Part shown: positions 26,374 to 34,804 of the stretch, one piece after another
How the letters are laid out: each line of letters opens with the position of its first letter
Numbering within the stretch: position 1 is the stretch's first letter
DNA from: Candidatus Formimonas warabiya
GTDB taxonomy: Bacteria > Bacillota > Dehalobacteriia > Dehalobacteriales > Dehalobacteriaceae
Length of the DNA stretch: 64,000 nucleotides
Reading direction: 5' to 3'
Assembly: GCF_002777255.1 (NCBI RefSeq)
Contig: NZ_CP017634.1
Span: 4,910,903-4,974,902 of the forward strand
Program-made: the position numbers and the translations under genes
The notes under the pieces: model-generated
The model's database searches: none
Seen by the model: only the letters and a program-made list of their open reading frames with translations
Told to the model about the DNA's origin: nothing

Positions 26374-26387
26374 GTATACCTGCATAC
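26374..26387. promoter_or_regulatory. Operator candidate GTATACCTGCATAC before coxM/coxS-like genes
   Basis: The context TTTGTATACCTGCATACGAT has two near-palindromic half-sites (GTATAC, GCATAC) eight bases apart, the spacing seen at the other sites of this type. It lies about 155 bases before the FAD-subunit start, in an AT-rich stretch suitable for a promoter. Confidence 0.4.
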
Positions 26388-26417
26388 GATAAGTATTTAC
26401 GATAAATGAGCCATCCA

Positions 26418-26515
26418 CTCGGCAAATGCCGAGAGACGATAGATGTAAAAGGAGGAAAATCCGGCAGAACTGGCGGGAAAAAGTTTTTAGCCCAAGTTGC
26501 TTGGTAAATACCAAG
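26418..26515 (+). other. Two matching small hairpins in the leader of the FAD-subunit gene
   Basis: CTCGGC-AAAT-GCCGAG (26418-26433) and CTTGGT-AAAT-ACCAAG (26500-26515) have the same stem length, the same AAAT loop and a following AG. The base differences between them are compensated on both sides of the stem. They lie within the 323-base gene-free stretch between tctC and the FAD subunit. A leader RNA element is possible, and I do not recognise a known riboswitch class. Confidence 0.45.
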
Positions 26516-26542
26516 AGTCTATGCAAATATGGGGGTGTTTCT

Positions 26543-27418
26543 ATGCAGCGTTTAACCAAATTTGAGTATGTTTTTCCGCAAAACCTAACAGAAGCTTTTG
26601 TTATTCTTAAGGAAGAAGGGGCAGGTGCCAAAATATTAGCCGGGGGAACCGATGTTTTGGTGGCCATAAAAGAAAAAGGACTTAAACCTGCAGTTCTGGT
26701 GGACCTTAAGGGGTTGTCCGAATTAAAAGGGATTAAGGTTAATGAAGACGGTTCCGTGGAAATTGGCGCTCTGACAACCCTGCACGAAGTAGAGATGAGT
26801 CCGTTGATCCGCAAAAATTATTCCGCACTTGCCGATGCGGCCGGTTATGTAGGATCATATCCGGTGCGTAACCGGGCTACTTTAGGCGGAAATGTCTGTA
26901 ATGCTGCCCCATCGGCGGACACCTCACCTGCGCTGATTGCCTTTCAAGCGAAAGCAAATATCGTGGGTCCCGAAGGCAGTCGCTCCATTGCCTTAGAAGA
27001 GTTCTTTACCGGTCCCGGTAAATCTGTTCTACAGCCAGGAGAATTGTTAGCTTCTTTTTCTCTCCCGGCGGCGGATGCCCGTATGGGGGGAGCCTATCTG
27101 AAACACGGACCCCGGGAAGCAATGGATATAGCGATTGCAGGCGTGGCAGCAACAGTGCTGATGGATGAACAGGGGATCTGCCGGCAAGCTAGAATTGTTA
27201 TGGGGGCAGTTGCTTCAACCCCTCTCCGGGCTAAGACGGCCGAAGAAATATTGGTGGGGCAAAAGATAAGTACAGATCTGATCGCGAAAGCCGGAGAAAT
27301 TGCCGGAGGGGAAGCCAGGCCAATCAGTGATCTGCGCAGTTCGGCAGATTATCGGCGTAAAATGGTGATAGTCTTAACACGCCGGGCCCTTCATGAAGCC
27401 CTGAGCAAAATTTCTTAA
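26543..27418 (+). CDS. Mo-hydroxylase FAD-binding medium subunit (set 1)
   Basis: The 291-residue subunit of the xanthine-dehydrogenase/CO-dehydrogenase family passes electrons from the Fe-S clusters to FAD and on to an acceptor. The two FAD-binding signatures are AKILAGGTDVLV (about residues 31-42) and RNRATLGGNVCNAAPSADTSPAL (about 110-132). No extra Fe-S insertion is seen. The start ATG 26543 (MQRLTKFEYVFPQ) follows GGGGGTG. A longer frame from 26426 runs through the hairpin leader and is rejected. It precedes the 2Fe-2S subunit by 18 bases. Confidence 0.92.
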   Translation: MQRLTKFEYVFPQNLTEAFVILKEEGAGAKILAGGTDVLVAIKEKGLKPAVLVDLKGLSELKGIKVNEDGSVEIGALTTLHEVEMSPLIRKNYSALADAAGYVGSYPVRNRATLGGNVCNAAPSADTSPALIAFQAKANIVGPEGSRSIALEEFFTGPGKSVLQPGELLASFSLPAADARMGGAYLKHGPREAMDIAIAGVAATVLMDEQGICRQARIVMGAVASTPLRAKTAEEILVGQKISTDLIAKAGEIAGGEARPISDLRSSADYRRKMVIVLTRRALHEALSKIS

Positions 27419-27436
27419 GCGGAGGGAAGACATAAA

Positions 27437-27916
27437 ATGGAAAGATATTTAGAAAAGAAAATCCAAGTCAGAATAAATGGTGAAATCTATGTGAAACGGG
27501 TTCCTTCCCGGCGTACCTTACTGGATTTTCTCCGGGAGGATTTAGGTTTAACAGGTACCAAGGAAGGCTGCGGGTCGGGAGACTGTGGCGCCTGTACCGT
27601 ATTACTGGATGGTAAACCCGTTAATTCCTGTCTCGCTTTAGCCATAGAAGTAGACGGCCATGACATTATTACCGTGGAAGGCTTGTCTAAAGAGAATGTG
27701 CTTGATCCGCTGCAACAAGCTTTTATTGATGAAGGAGCAGTGCAATGCGGCTTTTGCTCCCCCGGCATGTTAATGACGGCCAAAGGTCTACTGGATGAAA
27801 ACCCCCATCCCACGGAGCAAGAAATTCGCAAGGCCATCGCGGGAAATCTCTGCCGTTGTACGGGCTATGTCAGAATAATCCAGGCCATAAAAAAAGTAGC
27901 CGACCAAAAGGATTAA
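27437..27916 (+). CDS. Mo-hydroxylase 2Fe-2S small subunit (set 1)
   Basis: The 159-residue protein holds two 2Fe-2S clusters. The plant-ferredoxin-type cluster is ligated by C45, C50, C53 and C65 (EGCGSGDCGACTV ... NSC). The helical-domain cluster is ligated by C104, C107, C139 and C141 (QCGFCSPG ... LCRCTGY). It relays electrons from the Mo site to FAD. It ends the set 1 block. The large-subunit partner is probably the gene at 20722. Confidence 0.94.
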   Translation: MERYLEKKIQVRINGEIYVKRVPSRRTLLDFLREDLGLTGTKEGCGSGDCGACTVLLDGKPVNSCLALAIEVDGHDIITVEGLSKENVLDPLQQAFIDEGAVQCGFCSPGMLMTAKGLLDENPHPTEQEIRKAIAGNLCRCTGYVRIIQAIKKVADQKD

Positions 27917-27932
27917 AATAGAAATGATTTAT

Positions 27933-27946
27933 GTATACATGGATTC
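27933..27946. promoter_or_regulatory. Operator candidate GTATACATGGATTC
   Basis: The core ATGTATACAT (27931-27940) is a perfect ten-base palindrome, and the second half-site GGATTC begins eight bases after GTATAC. It is 12/14 identical to the site at 28101, which suggests a paired operator for the downstream transporter operon. Confidence 0.45.
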
Positions 27947-28100
27947 CAAGAGTAGTAAGATTTTTCAAAATTTATTATATAAATGGGGTATCCTTTTTAA
28001 AAACTTTACCTAATTTTAAAAAAAACCAAGATATTTTTATTCATAAAAGAGGAAAATGAGTAAAAAGTCAGAATATATCTCTTATAAAATTAGTTGGTCG

Positions 28101-28114
28101 GGATACATGTATTC
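28101..28114. promoter_or_regulatory. Operator candidate GGATACATGTATTC
   Basis: The core ATACATGTAT (28103-28112) is a perfect ten-base palindrome, with half-sites eight bases apart. It lies 168 bases from its partner at 27933 and about 185 bases before the second TctC gene. Confidence 0.45.
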
Positions 28115-28299
28115 GAAGGGAGGTGGGTTAAAGGTCAAGAAGAAGACTTTCTGCATGTGCAGGGTCAAAATTAATTATTTAATAAAAAAACCCACCTTCC
28201 GGAAAAGCTTGCTTCAATTAAACCCATAAAAAAGTTGGAGCACAACCTTAGGTTTGTTGATGGAACTAAAAAAATTTACAGGTAATGAGGAGGCAAGAA

Positions 28300-29340
28300 A
28301 TGTTTAAGAAGCGATACTTGATTATAATGGCTGTATTATTAACATTTATGCTGGGGATTACCGGATGTAGTTCTACGCAATCGACGCAATCTACAGAACC
28401 TGCTAGTGGTGATGAACAAACGCAAGCCGTAAATTATCCTACCAAGCCCATCAAGTTAGTGATTACGCATGGACCGGGCAGCGGAACCGATATTATCGCC
28501 CGGATTATGCAGCCGTTTTTGCAAAAAGAACTGGGCCAGCCCGTGGTTGTGGAAAATATGGAAGGCGCCGGTGGGCGGCTAGCCCGGGCCACGGTTTTTA
28601 AAGAAAAAAATGACGGCTATACCCTCTTAGTTACGAACTTTCCTTCCACCCAGTTAGGAGAATTATTGTATAAAGGTGATTATAAGACGTCGGAATTTAC
28701 GCCGATTTACTCTTTCGTAGGCAGTGAAGCTTACTTTGTGCTCTATGTAGCCCAGGATTCACCTTTCAAGACGTTGAAAGATATGGTTGACGCCTCACAG
28801 AAAAAACCCGTCACGTTAGGGGTACCCGGCTTAGGGTCCGGCGCCCACCTGGCTGCTGCTCTATTCAAGGAGAAAGCAGGGTTGAAGGCTGATTTAGTAC
28901 CCTTTGATGCGGCCCAGGTGTTGTTAAATGTGGCCGGAAAGCAAATTGACGGCGGCACCGATACCGGTGATGGGGTGGCGGCAGAGAACGGGAAGCGGAT
29001 TCGTGTTTTGACCCAGGCCAGTGATTCCGGACGTTCCCCCTTGTACCCGGATGTGATGACTACGGCGGAAAACGGCTATCCGGGGATGGAACTGGCCAAT
29101 TCGACCTGTCTTTTAGCTCCCCCCAACACGGATCAAGCCATTGTGGACGTGTTAGTTGCCGCGATGGAAAAAGTCGCCGCCAATCCGGAATATATTGCCA
29201 ACGCGGAAAAGGCCGGCTATATTCCCTGTGCCCTGGGGCCGGATGAGGTGAAGAAGATGAATGACGACATGATGGCGAATCTGCAAGAGATTGTACCGAC
29301 CATGCTGAAGGAAATGGAATCTTCCGGGCAGACCAATTAA
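28300..29340 (+). CDS. tctC: Tripartite tricarboxylate transporter substrate-binding lipoprotein TctC (set 2)
   Basis: The 346-residue lipoprotein has a signal sequence with lipobox ITGC, a Ser/Thr-rich linker, and the Bug-family core KPIKLVITHGPGSGTDIIARIMQPFLQKE then VVVENMEGAGGRLARATVFKE. It differs clearly from set 1 at the binding loops (HGPGSGTD versus YSPGGGFD), so a different cargo is likely. ATG 28300 follows GAGGAGG. Order here is C-B-A, opposite to set 1. Confidence 0.92.
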   Translation: MFKKRYLIIMAVLLTFMLGITGCSSTQSTQSTEPASGDEQTQAVNYPTKPIKLVITHGPGSGTDIIARIMQPFLQKELGQPVVVENMEGAGGRLARATVFKEKNDGYTLLVTNFPSTQLGELLYKGDYKTSEFTPIYSFVGSEAYFVLYVAQDSPFKTLKDMVDASQKKPVTLGVPGLGSGAHLAAALFKEKAGLKADLVPFDAAQVLLNVAGKQIDGGTDTGDGVAAENGKRIRVLTQASDSGRSPLYPDVMTTAENGYPGMELANSTCLLAPPNTDQAIVDVLVAAMEKVAANPEYIANAEKAGYIPCALGPDEVKKMNDDMMANLQEIVPTMLKEMESSGQTN

Positions 29341-29377
29341 GGAGTCTTATGCGTAAGGCGTGTTAGGAGGAGCGAAA

Positions 29378-29893
29378 GTGTTTGCGAAAAGATTTTTCAT
29401 CCAGGAAAACTTTTTCCTCATGGGACTTGGCGTTTTCTGTATAGGGTTTTTACTTCAGAGCATAGGCATACCGTACTTATCCGCCCGGTTTCCCCGTTTG
29501 GTAGCGCTTTTTGCCTTAGTTTTGATCCTTTGGCTGTTGGCGGGAAGAGCAGTTAAGGCTGCCCGGTCCGCAGGGGCTTCAGAAGCCCCTGCGGCCGCAG
29601 CGGATGCTCATGAAGAGAATCATGAAGCTGCGCCAGCCAAGCCGGGTAAGACGATCTATTGGGGAACCATGTGGCTGTTAAGTTTACTGTATCCGGGACT
29701 AATGCTTATCGTTGGTTTTCCCATCGCCACATTTACTTATCTTTTCGGCATCGGCCGTTTGATGGCTTATAGCTGGAAAAAAGGGCTCGCTTTTTCTTTA
29801 ATTTATTCGGCAATTACAGTAGCTGTTTTTCAATACTTCCTGAATGTGCCATTGCCGATCGGCATGCTCTGGGAAATGGCGCTGGGATTGTAA
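29378..29893 (+). CDS. tctB: Tripartite tricarboxylate transporter small membrane subunit TctB (set 2)
   Basis: The 171-residue protein has four hydrophobic segments around an Ala/Glu-rich cytoplasmic loop (EAPAAAADAHEENHEAAPAK). GTG 29378 lies seven bases after TAGGAGGAG, so a GTG at 29360, which precedes that site, is not used. Identification is by topology and position between the binding protein and TctA. Confidence 0.85.
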   Translation: MFAKRFFIQENFFLMGLGVFCIGFLLQSIGIPYLSARFPRLVALFALVLILWLLAGRAVKAARSAGASEAPAAAADAHEENHEAAPAKPGKTIYWGTMWLLSLLYPGLMLIVGFPIATFTYLFGIGRLMAYSWKKGLAFSLIYSAITVAVFQYFLNVPLPIGMLWEMALGL

Positions 29894-29945
29894 AGAATCG
29901 TAGGTAAATCATCATCCAATTGAAGCTGTAAAGGGGATTATATAT

Positions 29946-31469
29946 ATGGAAATTGCTTCAGCATCTTTGTGGTTGCATGGTTTTGGAGAGGTATTTTCCC
30001 TAAATAACCTGATGTTTTTAATATTAGGTACTCTGTTAGGCATGATTGTGGGAGTCTTACCCGGGATCGGCCCTAACTTTGGAGTAGCTTTACTGCTGCC
30101 CATGACCTTCACAATGCCGCCGGCAACTGCAATTATCTTTTTATGTTCTGTACATGCAGCAACGGCTTATGGTGATTCCATCGCCTCCATTTTGATCAAT
30201 GTACCCGGCGGTGGAGGTTCCGTTCCCGCTTGTTGGGACGGCCACCCCTTATCCAAGCAGGGACGCGGCGGTTTGGCCTTGGGACTGTCGGCAACCGCTT
30301 CTCTTACCGGGGGGGTTGTGAGCTGGTTTTTTATGGTGCTTTTTTCTCCGCTCCTGGTGGCCTTTGCATTAAAACTGGGCCCGCCGGAGATTTTTATGGT
30401 CGCTCTCCTGGCTTTATCTATGCTGGCGGTAGCGGTGAAAGGGAATACCATCAAGGGCATGATCATGGCATGTATCGGCTTGATGCTGTCCTTTATCGGC
30501 ATGGATGAAATGACGGGTCTTTACCGGTATACCTTTGGCATTCCCTATTTGGAAGACGGTATCGATCTGATTCCGGTGGTCGTAGGGATGTTTGCCATGG
30601 CGGAAGTCTATACCATGGTCAACGAAGGCGATCTTACCGGAAAGCTGACGAAGGTACAGGATAAAGCCTTTGATGCGGTAAAATTAGCTTTCAAAAACTA
30701 TAAATCTTTAATCAGAGGCGTGATGACAGGCGTCTGGATGGGCATTTTGCCGGCACTGGGCATCAACGCGGCCAGTATGTCGGCTTACCTGCTTGAGAAG
30801 CAATCTGCCAAGGATAAAGCGGACCAGGATTCCTTCGGCAAGGGTAATCCCAAAGGTGTGATTGCGCCCGAGGGGGCGAAGGGGGCCTGTGTCATTGGCG
30901 ATCTGGTCCCTACCTTTACCCTGGGTATACCCGGATCCGGCAGTGCCGCCTTGTTAATGGCCGCCTTGATTGTACACGGCTTAAGACCGGGACCGGATTT
31001 TTTTCAAGGGGATTTTCCCTATATTGTTTTTGCCGGAATTTTAATTGCCCAGTTTAGCTACTTCTTGGTGGGGATCTTTACGGCAAAGTATTGGGCAAAG
31101 ATTATTCAGTTTCCTGTGGCCGTCTTGGCCCCGGCTATCGCCGTGATTGCTTTTGTAGGCGTATTTGCCGATAATAACCGCTTGGAAGTTGCTATTGTCT
31201 TATCCGTGTTTGGTTTTATCGGTTACTTTATGAACAAGTACGATTATCCGGCTGCTGCTTTAATCCTGGGGCTGGTCCTGGGAAATTTAGTGGAATCAAA
31301 CTTTAGCCGCTCCATGATGCTTTCTAAAGGCAGTTATTCTTGGGCTTATATGCGGCCGATCACCTTGGTATTGCTCATTATTACCATCGCTTCCTTTGCT
31401 TGGCCGTGGGTGAAAGGATTTTTTATCTGGGTCCGCGGGCGAGGAAAAGAGGGCCTGAAAGCGGATTAG
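29946..31469 (+). CDS. tctA: Tripartite tricarboxylate transporter large membrane subunit TctA (set 2)
   Basis: The 507-residue protein has about twelve membrane segments and the TctA motifs GVLPGIGPNFGVALLLP, LINVPGGGGSVPACWDGHPLSKQGRGGLALG and TLGIPGSGSAALLMAALIVHGLRPGP. It is clearly paralogous to set 1 but with GGGGSVPA in place of GTSLSIST in the substrate-facing loop. It ends the transporter operon; a strong hairpin follows. Confidence 0.94.
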   Translation: MEIASASLWLHGFGEVFSLNNLMFLILGTLLGMIVGVLPGIGPNFGVALLLPMTFTMPPATAIIFLCSVHAATAYGDSIASILINVPGGGGSVPACWDGHPLSKQGRGGLALGLSATASLTGGVVSWFFMVLFSPLLVAFALKLGPPEIFMVALLALSMLAVAVKGNTIKGMIMACIGLMLSFIGMDEMTGLYRYTFGIPYLEDGIDLIPVVVGMFAMAEVYTMVNEGDLTGKLTKVQDKAFDAVKLAFKNYKSLIRGVMTGVWMGILPALGINAASMSAYLLEKQSAKDKADQDSFGKGNPKGVIAPEGAKGACVIGDLVPTFTLGIPGSGSAALLMAALIVHGLRPGPDFFQGDFPYIVFAGILIAQFSYFLVGIFTAKYWAKIIQFPVAVLAPAIAVIAFVGVFADNNRLEVAIVLSVFGFIGYFMNKYDYPAAALILGLVLGNLVESNFSRSMMLSKGSYSWAYMRPITLVLLIITIASFAWPWVKGFFIWVRGRGKEGLKAD

Positions 31470-31481
31470 GTCAACGCCAAA

Positions 31482-31524
31482 AGGGGGTGTAACGAAGCTT
31501 TTTAGTTTCGCTACACCCCTCCTT
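31482..31524 (+). terminator. Terminator-like hairpin after tctA (set 2)
   Basis: GGGGTGTA (31484-31491) pairs with TACACCCC (31512-31519), extended by CGAA/TTCG after one mismatch, with a loop of about ten bases. The flank downstream is pyrimidine-rich (TCCTTCATATTT) rather than a pure T run. Confidence 0.6.
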
Positions 31525-31571
31525 CATATTTGAATTTATCATAAATATTAAAAATAATTAATGGGACAAAT

Positions 31572-32798
31572 ATGGAACGATGGAAGAAAAATTTAGTTAT
31601 TTTAGTCTTGGCCCAATTTGTGATGATGGCATCATTTACGATGATGCTCCCCTATTTTGCCTTATTTATTGGCGAACTTGGCGTAAAGGATCCCAAACAA
31701 GTTGCTTTTTGGGCAGGCACTATTGTATCAGCCAATTTTTTGGGCCAAGCTCTTTTGTCTCCTTTTTGGGGTTCATTAGCTGACCGATACGGAAGAAAAG
31801 CAATGGTTCTGCGGTCTGCCGTGGCGTGCGGCATTTTTACGATCATGTCGAGCTTTGTTCAGACCCCGTTTCAATTGTTGGGAGTCAGGCTTCTCTTGGG
31901 AAGTTTTAGTGGATACAATGCTGCTTCTATAGCGTTTATCTCTACTGAAACTCCTAAAGAGAGAATAGGATATGCTCTCGGATGGCTGCAAACCGGACAA
32001 CAGGCCGCTAATCTAATAGGTCCGGCCCTAGGAGGGGTCATGGTGAGCTTTTGGGGATTCAGGGAAGGCTTTGTTATAACAGGTATTATGAATCTTTTCG
32101 TGCTTGCAGCAGTATCCCTGGGAACTAAGGAAACCTTTAAGCCGGCCCCTGAAAAGCGGGTTCCTCAAGAACGGGAGAATACGTGGGGCGTATTAAAATG
32201 GCTGAGCACACAGCCTTTGTTGGTATCCTTATTTTTGGTTATTATTATTACCCAACTTGCCAGCAAGAGTATCGAACCTCAAATGGCGATTTATATTTCC
32301 CCAATATACCACGGGGATAATACCAGATTAATTATTGCCTATGTTTTTATTGCTACGGCAATTTCTAATGTAATCCTGGGGCCAATTCTAGGAAAGCTTG
32401 GGGATCGGCATAACAGTTTTAAGATCCTGTTTTGGTGTTTATTTGGGGCGGGTCTCGTTAGCATTGGCCAAATCTGGGTCGGAAATATGTGGCAGTTGTA
32501 TGTGGTGCGTTTTGCTTTTGGAGGTTTTTTGGCAGGGATTCTGCCCTCTGCAAATGCTTTAATCAGTATCCATACGCCAATGGAGCATAGGGGATCCATA
32601 TTTGGTTTTATGGCGAGCGCCAGTGCTTTCGGTATGTTTACCGGACCTATTTTTGGCGGAAGCATCATTGGATTGTTTGGGGTCAATAACGGTTTTTTGG
32701 CTGTTTTTGCCCTTACAGGAATTATGTTTATTATGGGAAGTGTTTTCATCAACCAATGGGGTAAAGGCCGGGAAGGATCGGAGATGTTCATGAAGTAG
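31572..32798 (+). CDS. MFS transporter (copy 2, paralogue of the gene at 15675)
   Basis: This 408-residue protein aligns almost end to end with the MFS protein at 15675. It shares WKKNLVILVLAQF, GSLADRYGRKAMVLRSA, SGYNAASIAFISTETPKER, NVILGPILGKLGDRHNSFKILFWCL and GGSIIGLFGV. Twelve membrane segments are evident. The two copies lie about 15 kb apart in the same island, so a duplication, followed by divergence, is likely. The substrate is unknown. The upstream ribosome-binding site is weak (TAATGGGAC). Confidence 0.88.
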   Translation: MERWKKNLVILVLAQFVMMASFTMMLPYFALFIGELGVKDPKQVAFWAGTIVSANFLGQALLSPFWGSLADRYGRKAMVLRSAVACGIFTIMSSFVQTPFQLLGVRLLLGSFSGYNAASIAFISTETPKERIGYALGWLQTGQQAANLIGPALGGVMVSFWGFREGFVITGIMNLFVLAAVSLGTKETFKPAPEKRVPQERENTWGVLKWLSTQPLLVSLFLVIIITQLASKSIEPQMAIYISPIYHGDNTRLIIAYVFIATAISNVILGPILGKLGDRHNSFKILFWCLFGAGLVSIGQIWVGNMWQLYVVRFAFGGFLAGILPSANALISIHTPMEHRGSIFGFMASASAFGMFTGPIFGGSIIGLFGVNNGFLAVFALTGIMFIMGSVFINQWGKGREGSEMFMK

Positions 32799-32963
32799 AG
32801 GGACAATTTGGTGCATAACCAAATAGTTTGCTCCGGACATAGTAAAAAGCTGATTTGGTGGGAATATTTAATTTTCCAGAAAAACGCAGGATAATTTATT
32901 TGTCCATTACTGGGCGCCATACCGTCAATTTATATCTATTTTCTAAGTAGGAGGAGAACAGCG

Positions 32964-34589
32964 TTGGTTACTTTATCAGAACTGCTGTCTAAAGGGGGAT
33001 TGGCAAAGGGGCGGGTAGTTGCCGGTAAGGATTATCTAAGCAATATTGTGACATGGTTGCATGTATTAGAGAGTCCTAGCATTGTAGATTGGATGGCGCC
33101 GGGCGAATTAGTCATTACGAATCTATACTCTCTCATAGAAAAACCGGATATGCAGCGGGAACTTATCCGGCGCATGAAAGATGCTCAAGCAGCGGGCATA
33201 ATCATTAAAGTCCGCCGGTGGGTGGAGGATATTCCCAAAGCCATATTTGAGGAAGCGGAAAACTGTGGACTCCCCATCATTGAGTTACCGCCGGAAGTGA
33301 GTTACCACCAAGTGATGCAGCCAGTGTATACGATTCTTTTAAATCAGCAACTGGAACTGTTGGAAAGGTCGGAGCAGATCCATCGCAGTCTTACGGAGGT
33401 CATTGTAACGGGTGGGGAAATTGATACGCTTTGTGCGACGATTTCTGAGCTTGTTGCTAATCCGGTTTTGATTTTTGACAGTACGGCGACCCTTATTGCA
33501 GAATATGGTGCCAATGACTGCAAGGGGGAAAACCTGGCAGTTCTGGACGAGTATTTTACAAAGGCTATATCGGAAGGGGCGCAAACCAAAGGACCCGTAG
33601 AAATACAATTTTCCTTCCAGGGTAGACCGGTGGATGCCTTAATTACCCCGGCTGTGGCTGGAGAAGAACTGTGGGGGTTTTTAATGGTGCTCCAATCCGG
33701 TCGCCCCATTGACAACCTGGACAGAAAAACCATGGAACACGGAGTCCTGATATTAGCCCTGCTGGAAGCAAAAATACGGTCCATGCGGATCGTGGAAAGC
33801 CGCCTGAAAGGTAACTTCTTGCATGACCTGCTGGCGGGAAAAGCGGGCGCTGAAGAACAAATGATTTATCGCAGCCAAGCGCTGGGTCTGGATCTGACAG
33901 CTAGTTTGACAGTTGCCGTCTTTTCCTTGCCGGAGACAACTTGTAGAGATATTTCTGATGAAGAGACCTTTCGGCTTTGCTCTCGTATCTTGGAGCAAAT
34001 AATTGCCGAAGTAAGCGCGGCAAGGGTGCCGGCGATATTTAACCATGAAGGGCTTAAAATCATAGCACTTTTTGAGACAGAAGGTCAATCAGTACCCCGG
34101 CTTGTTGAAGCTTGTATAAAAAGAATCAGACGAAGTTTCCCGAGCGTAGAATTAAATGTTGGGATCGGCGGTAACAGTACAGGGAGTTCCCAAATTATCC
34201 AGAGCTATGAAGATGCGCTTCAGGTCTTGCGGGTTGGGAAAAAGCTCTCCGCTGGAAAGCCGGGTATCTACACTTATGAAAATTTGAGAATTTACTGTCT
34301 GTTGGATAACATTGCGTCAAATCCAAAAACGAATATTTTTATCTCTGAAAAATTAGGCGCGCTCATCGAATATGACAAAACAAAAGGTAATATGCTGGTC
34401 CCGACAATGGAAGAGTATTTTAGCTGTCACCGGAATGCCAAAGAAACCGCAGCCAGATTGTACATCCATCGGCATACTCTAAGCAATAGGCTGCGTCAAA
34501 TTGAAGAGATTACCGGTTTGAGTTTTGACAACCCGGAAAATTTTTTTGTATTAGAGCTGTTGTTGCATCTAATAAAACTTAAAGGTTAA
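32964..34589 (+). CDS. PucR-family transcriptional regulator
   Basis: The 541-residue protein begins with the PucR N-terminal sensor domain (MVTLSELLSKGGLAKGRVVAGKDYLSNIVTWLHVLESPSIVDWMAPGELVITN). A GGDEF-like middle region (about 290-420) follows, and it ends in the PucR helix-turn-helix (RNAKETAARLYIHRHTLSNRLRQIEEITG). PucR of Bacillus activates purine catabolism, and relatives control amino-acid and N-heterocycle use. The TTG start follows TAGGAGGAG. It stands between the two TTT/MFS blocks and the class II aldolase/Mo-hydroxylase set 2 block and is a plausible pathway activator. Confidence 0.92.
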   Translation: MVTLSELLSKGGLAKGRVVAGKDYLSNIVTWLHVLESPSIVDWMAPGELVITNLYSLIEKPDMQRELIRRMKDAQAAGIIIKVRRWVEDIPKAIFEEAENCGLPIIELPPEVSYHQVMQPVYTILLNQQLELLERSEQIHRSLTEVIVTGGEIDTLCATISELVANPVLIFDSTATLIAEYGANDCKGENLAVLDEYFTKAISEGAQTKGPVEIQFSFQGRPVDALITPAVAGEELWGFLMVLQSGRPIDNLDRKTMEHGVLILALLEAKIRSMRIVESRLKGNFLHDLLAGKAGAEEQMIYRSQALGLDLTASLTVAVFSLPETTCRDISDEETFRLCSRILEQIIAEVSAARVPAIFNHEGLKIIALFETEGQSVPRLVEACIKRIRRSFPSVELNVGIGGNSTGSSQIIQSYEDALQVLRVGKKLSAGKPGIYTYENLRIYCLLDNIASNPKTNIFISEKLGALIEYDKTKGNMLVPTMEEYFSCHRNAKETAARLYIHRHTLSNRLRQIEEITGLSFDNPENFFVLELLLHLIKLKG

Positions 34590-34612
34590 ATAAAATTAGA
34601 TAAGGAGAAAAA

Positions 34613-34650
34613 GGAGTACCCGGAAGCTTAAATAAACTTCCGGACACTCC
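34613..34650 (+). terminator. Hairpin after the PucR gene
   Basis: GGAGT-A-CCGGAAG pairs with CTTCCGG-AC-ACTCC around a loop of about eleven bases. No long T tract follows (TATCAAATTATAC), so termination strength is uncertain. Confidence 0.55.
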
Positions 34651-34804
34651 TATCAAATTATACACTTTGTACATTTTATTTAGCCAACAGCAATATTGAA
34701 TACCAGAGAGTTCAAAACTATCATAATAGTATAACATATAGCACCAAATTAAGTTCCTCTTCTAAAAAAAATTATCATCTCAAGCAGGAATCTTATTGTT
34801 AATG

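Larger units (their letters stand above)
27917..28299. other. 383-base AT-rich regulatory gap before the second TTT operon
   Basis: No convincing gene is present. The stretch contains two related dyads (27933 and 28101) and the AT-rich, TATAAA-bearing segment TTTATTATATAAATGGGG near 27970. It also contains a long-range complementarity between GGGAGGTGGGTT (about 28118-28129) and AACCCACCTTCC (about 28189-28200). A reading frame of about 40 codons from 28107 has no recognisable features. It ends in GAGGAGG before the binding-protein gene. Confidence 0.5.

Noticed and set aside
26426..26542. N-terminal extension of the FAD-subunit gene
   Set aside because: The added 39 residues are unlike the family and overlap the twin hairpins; the ATG at 26543 matches the normal N-terminus.
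28107..28229. Small frame of about 40 codons before the second TctC gene
   Set aside because: The composition is low-complexity and lysine-rich, there is no placed ribosome-binding site, and the frame overlaps an operator-like palindrome.
30527..30932. GTATAC hexamers within tctA (set 2), and others at 39900, 49192 and 58744
   Set aside because: They lie in coding sequence and lack the second half-site eight bases away, so they are expected chance matches to a six-base palindrome.
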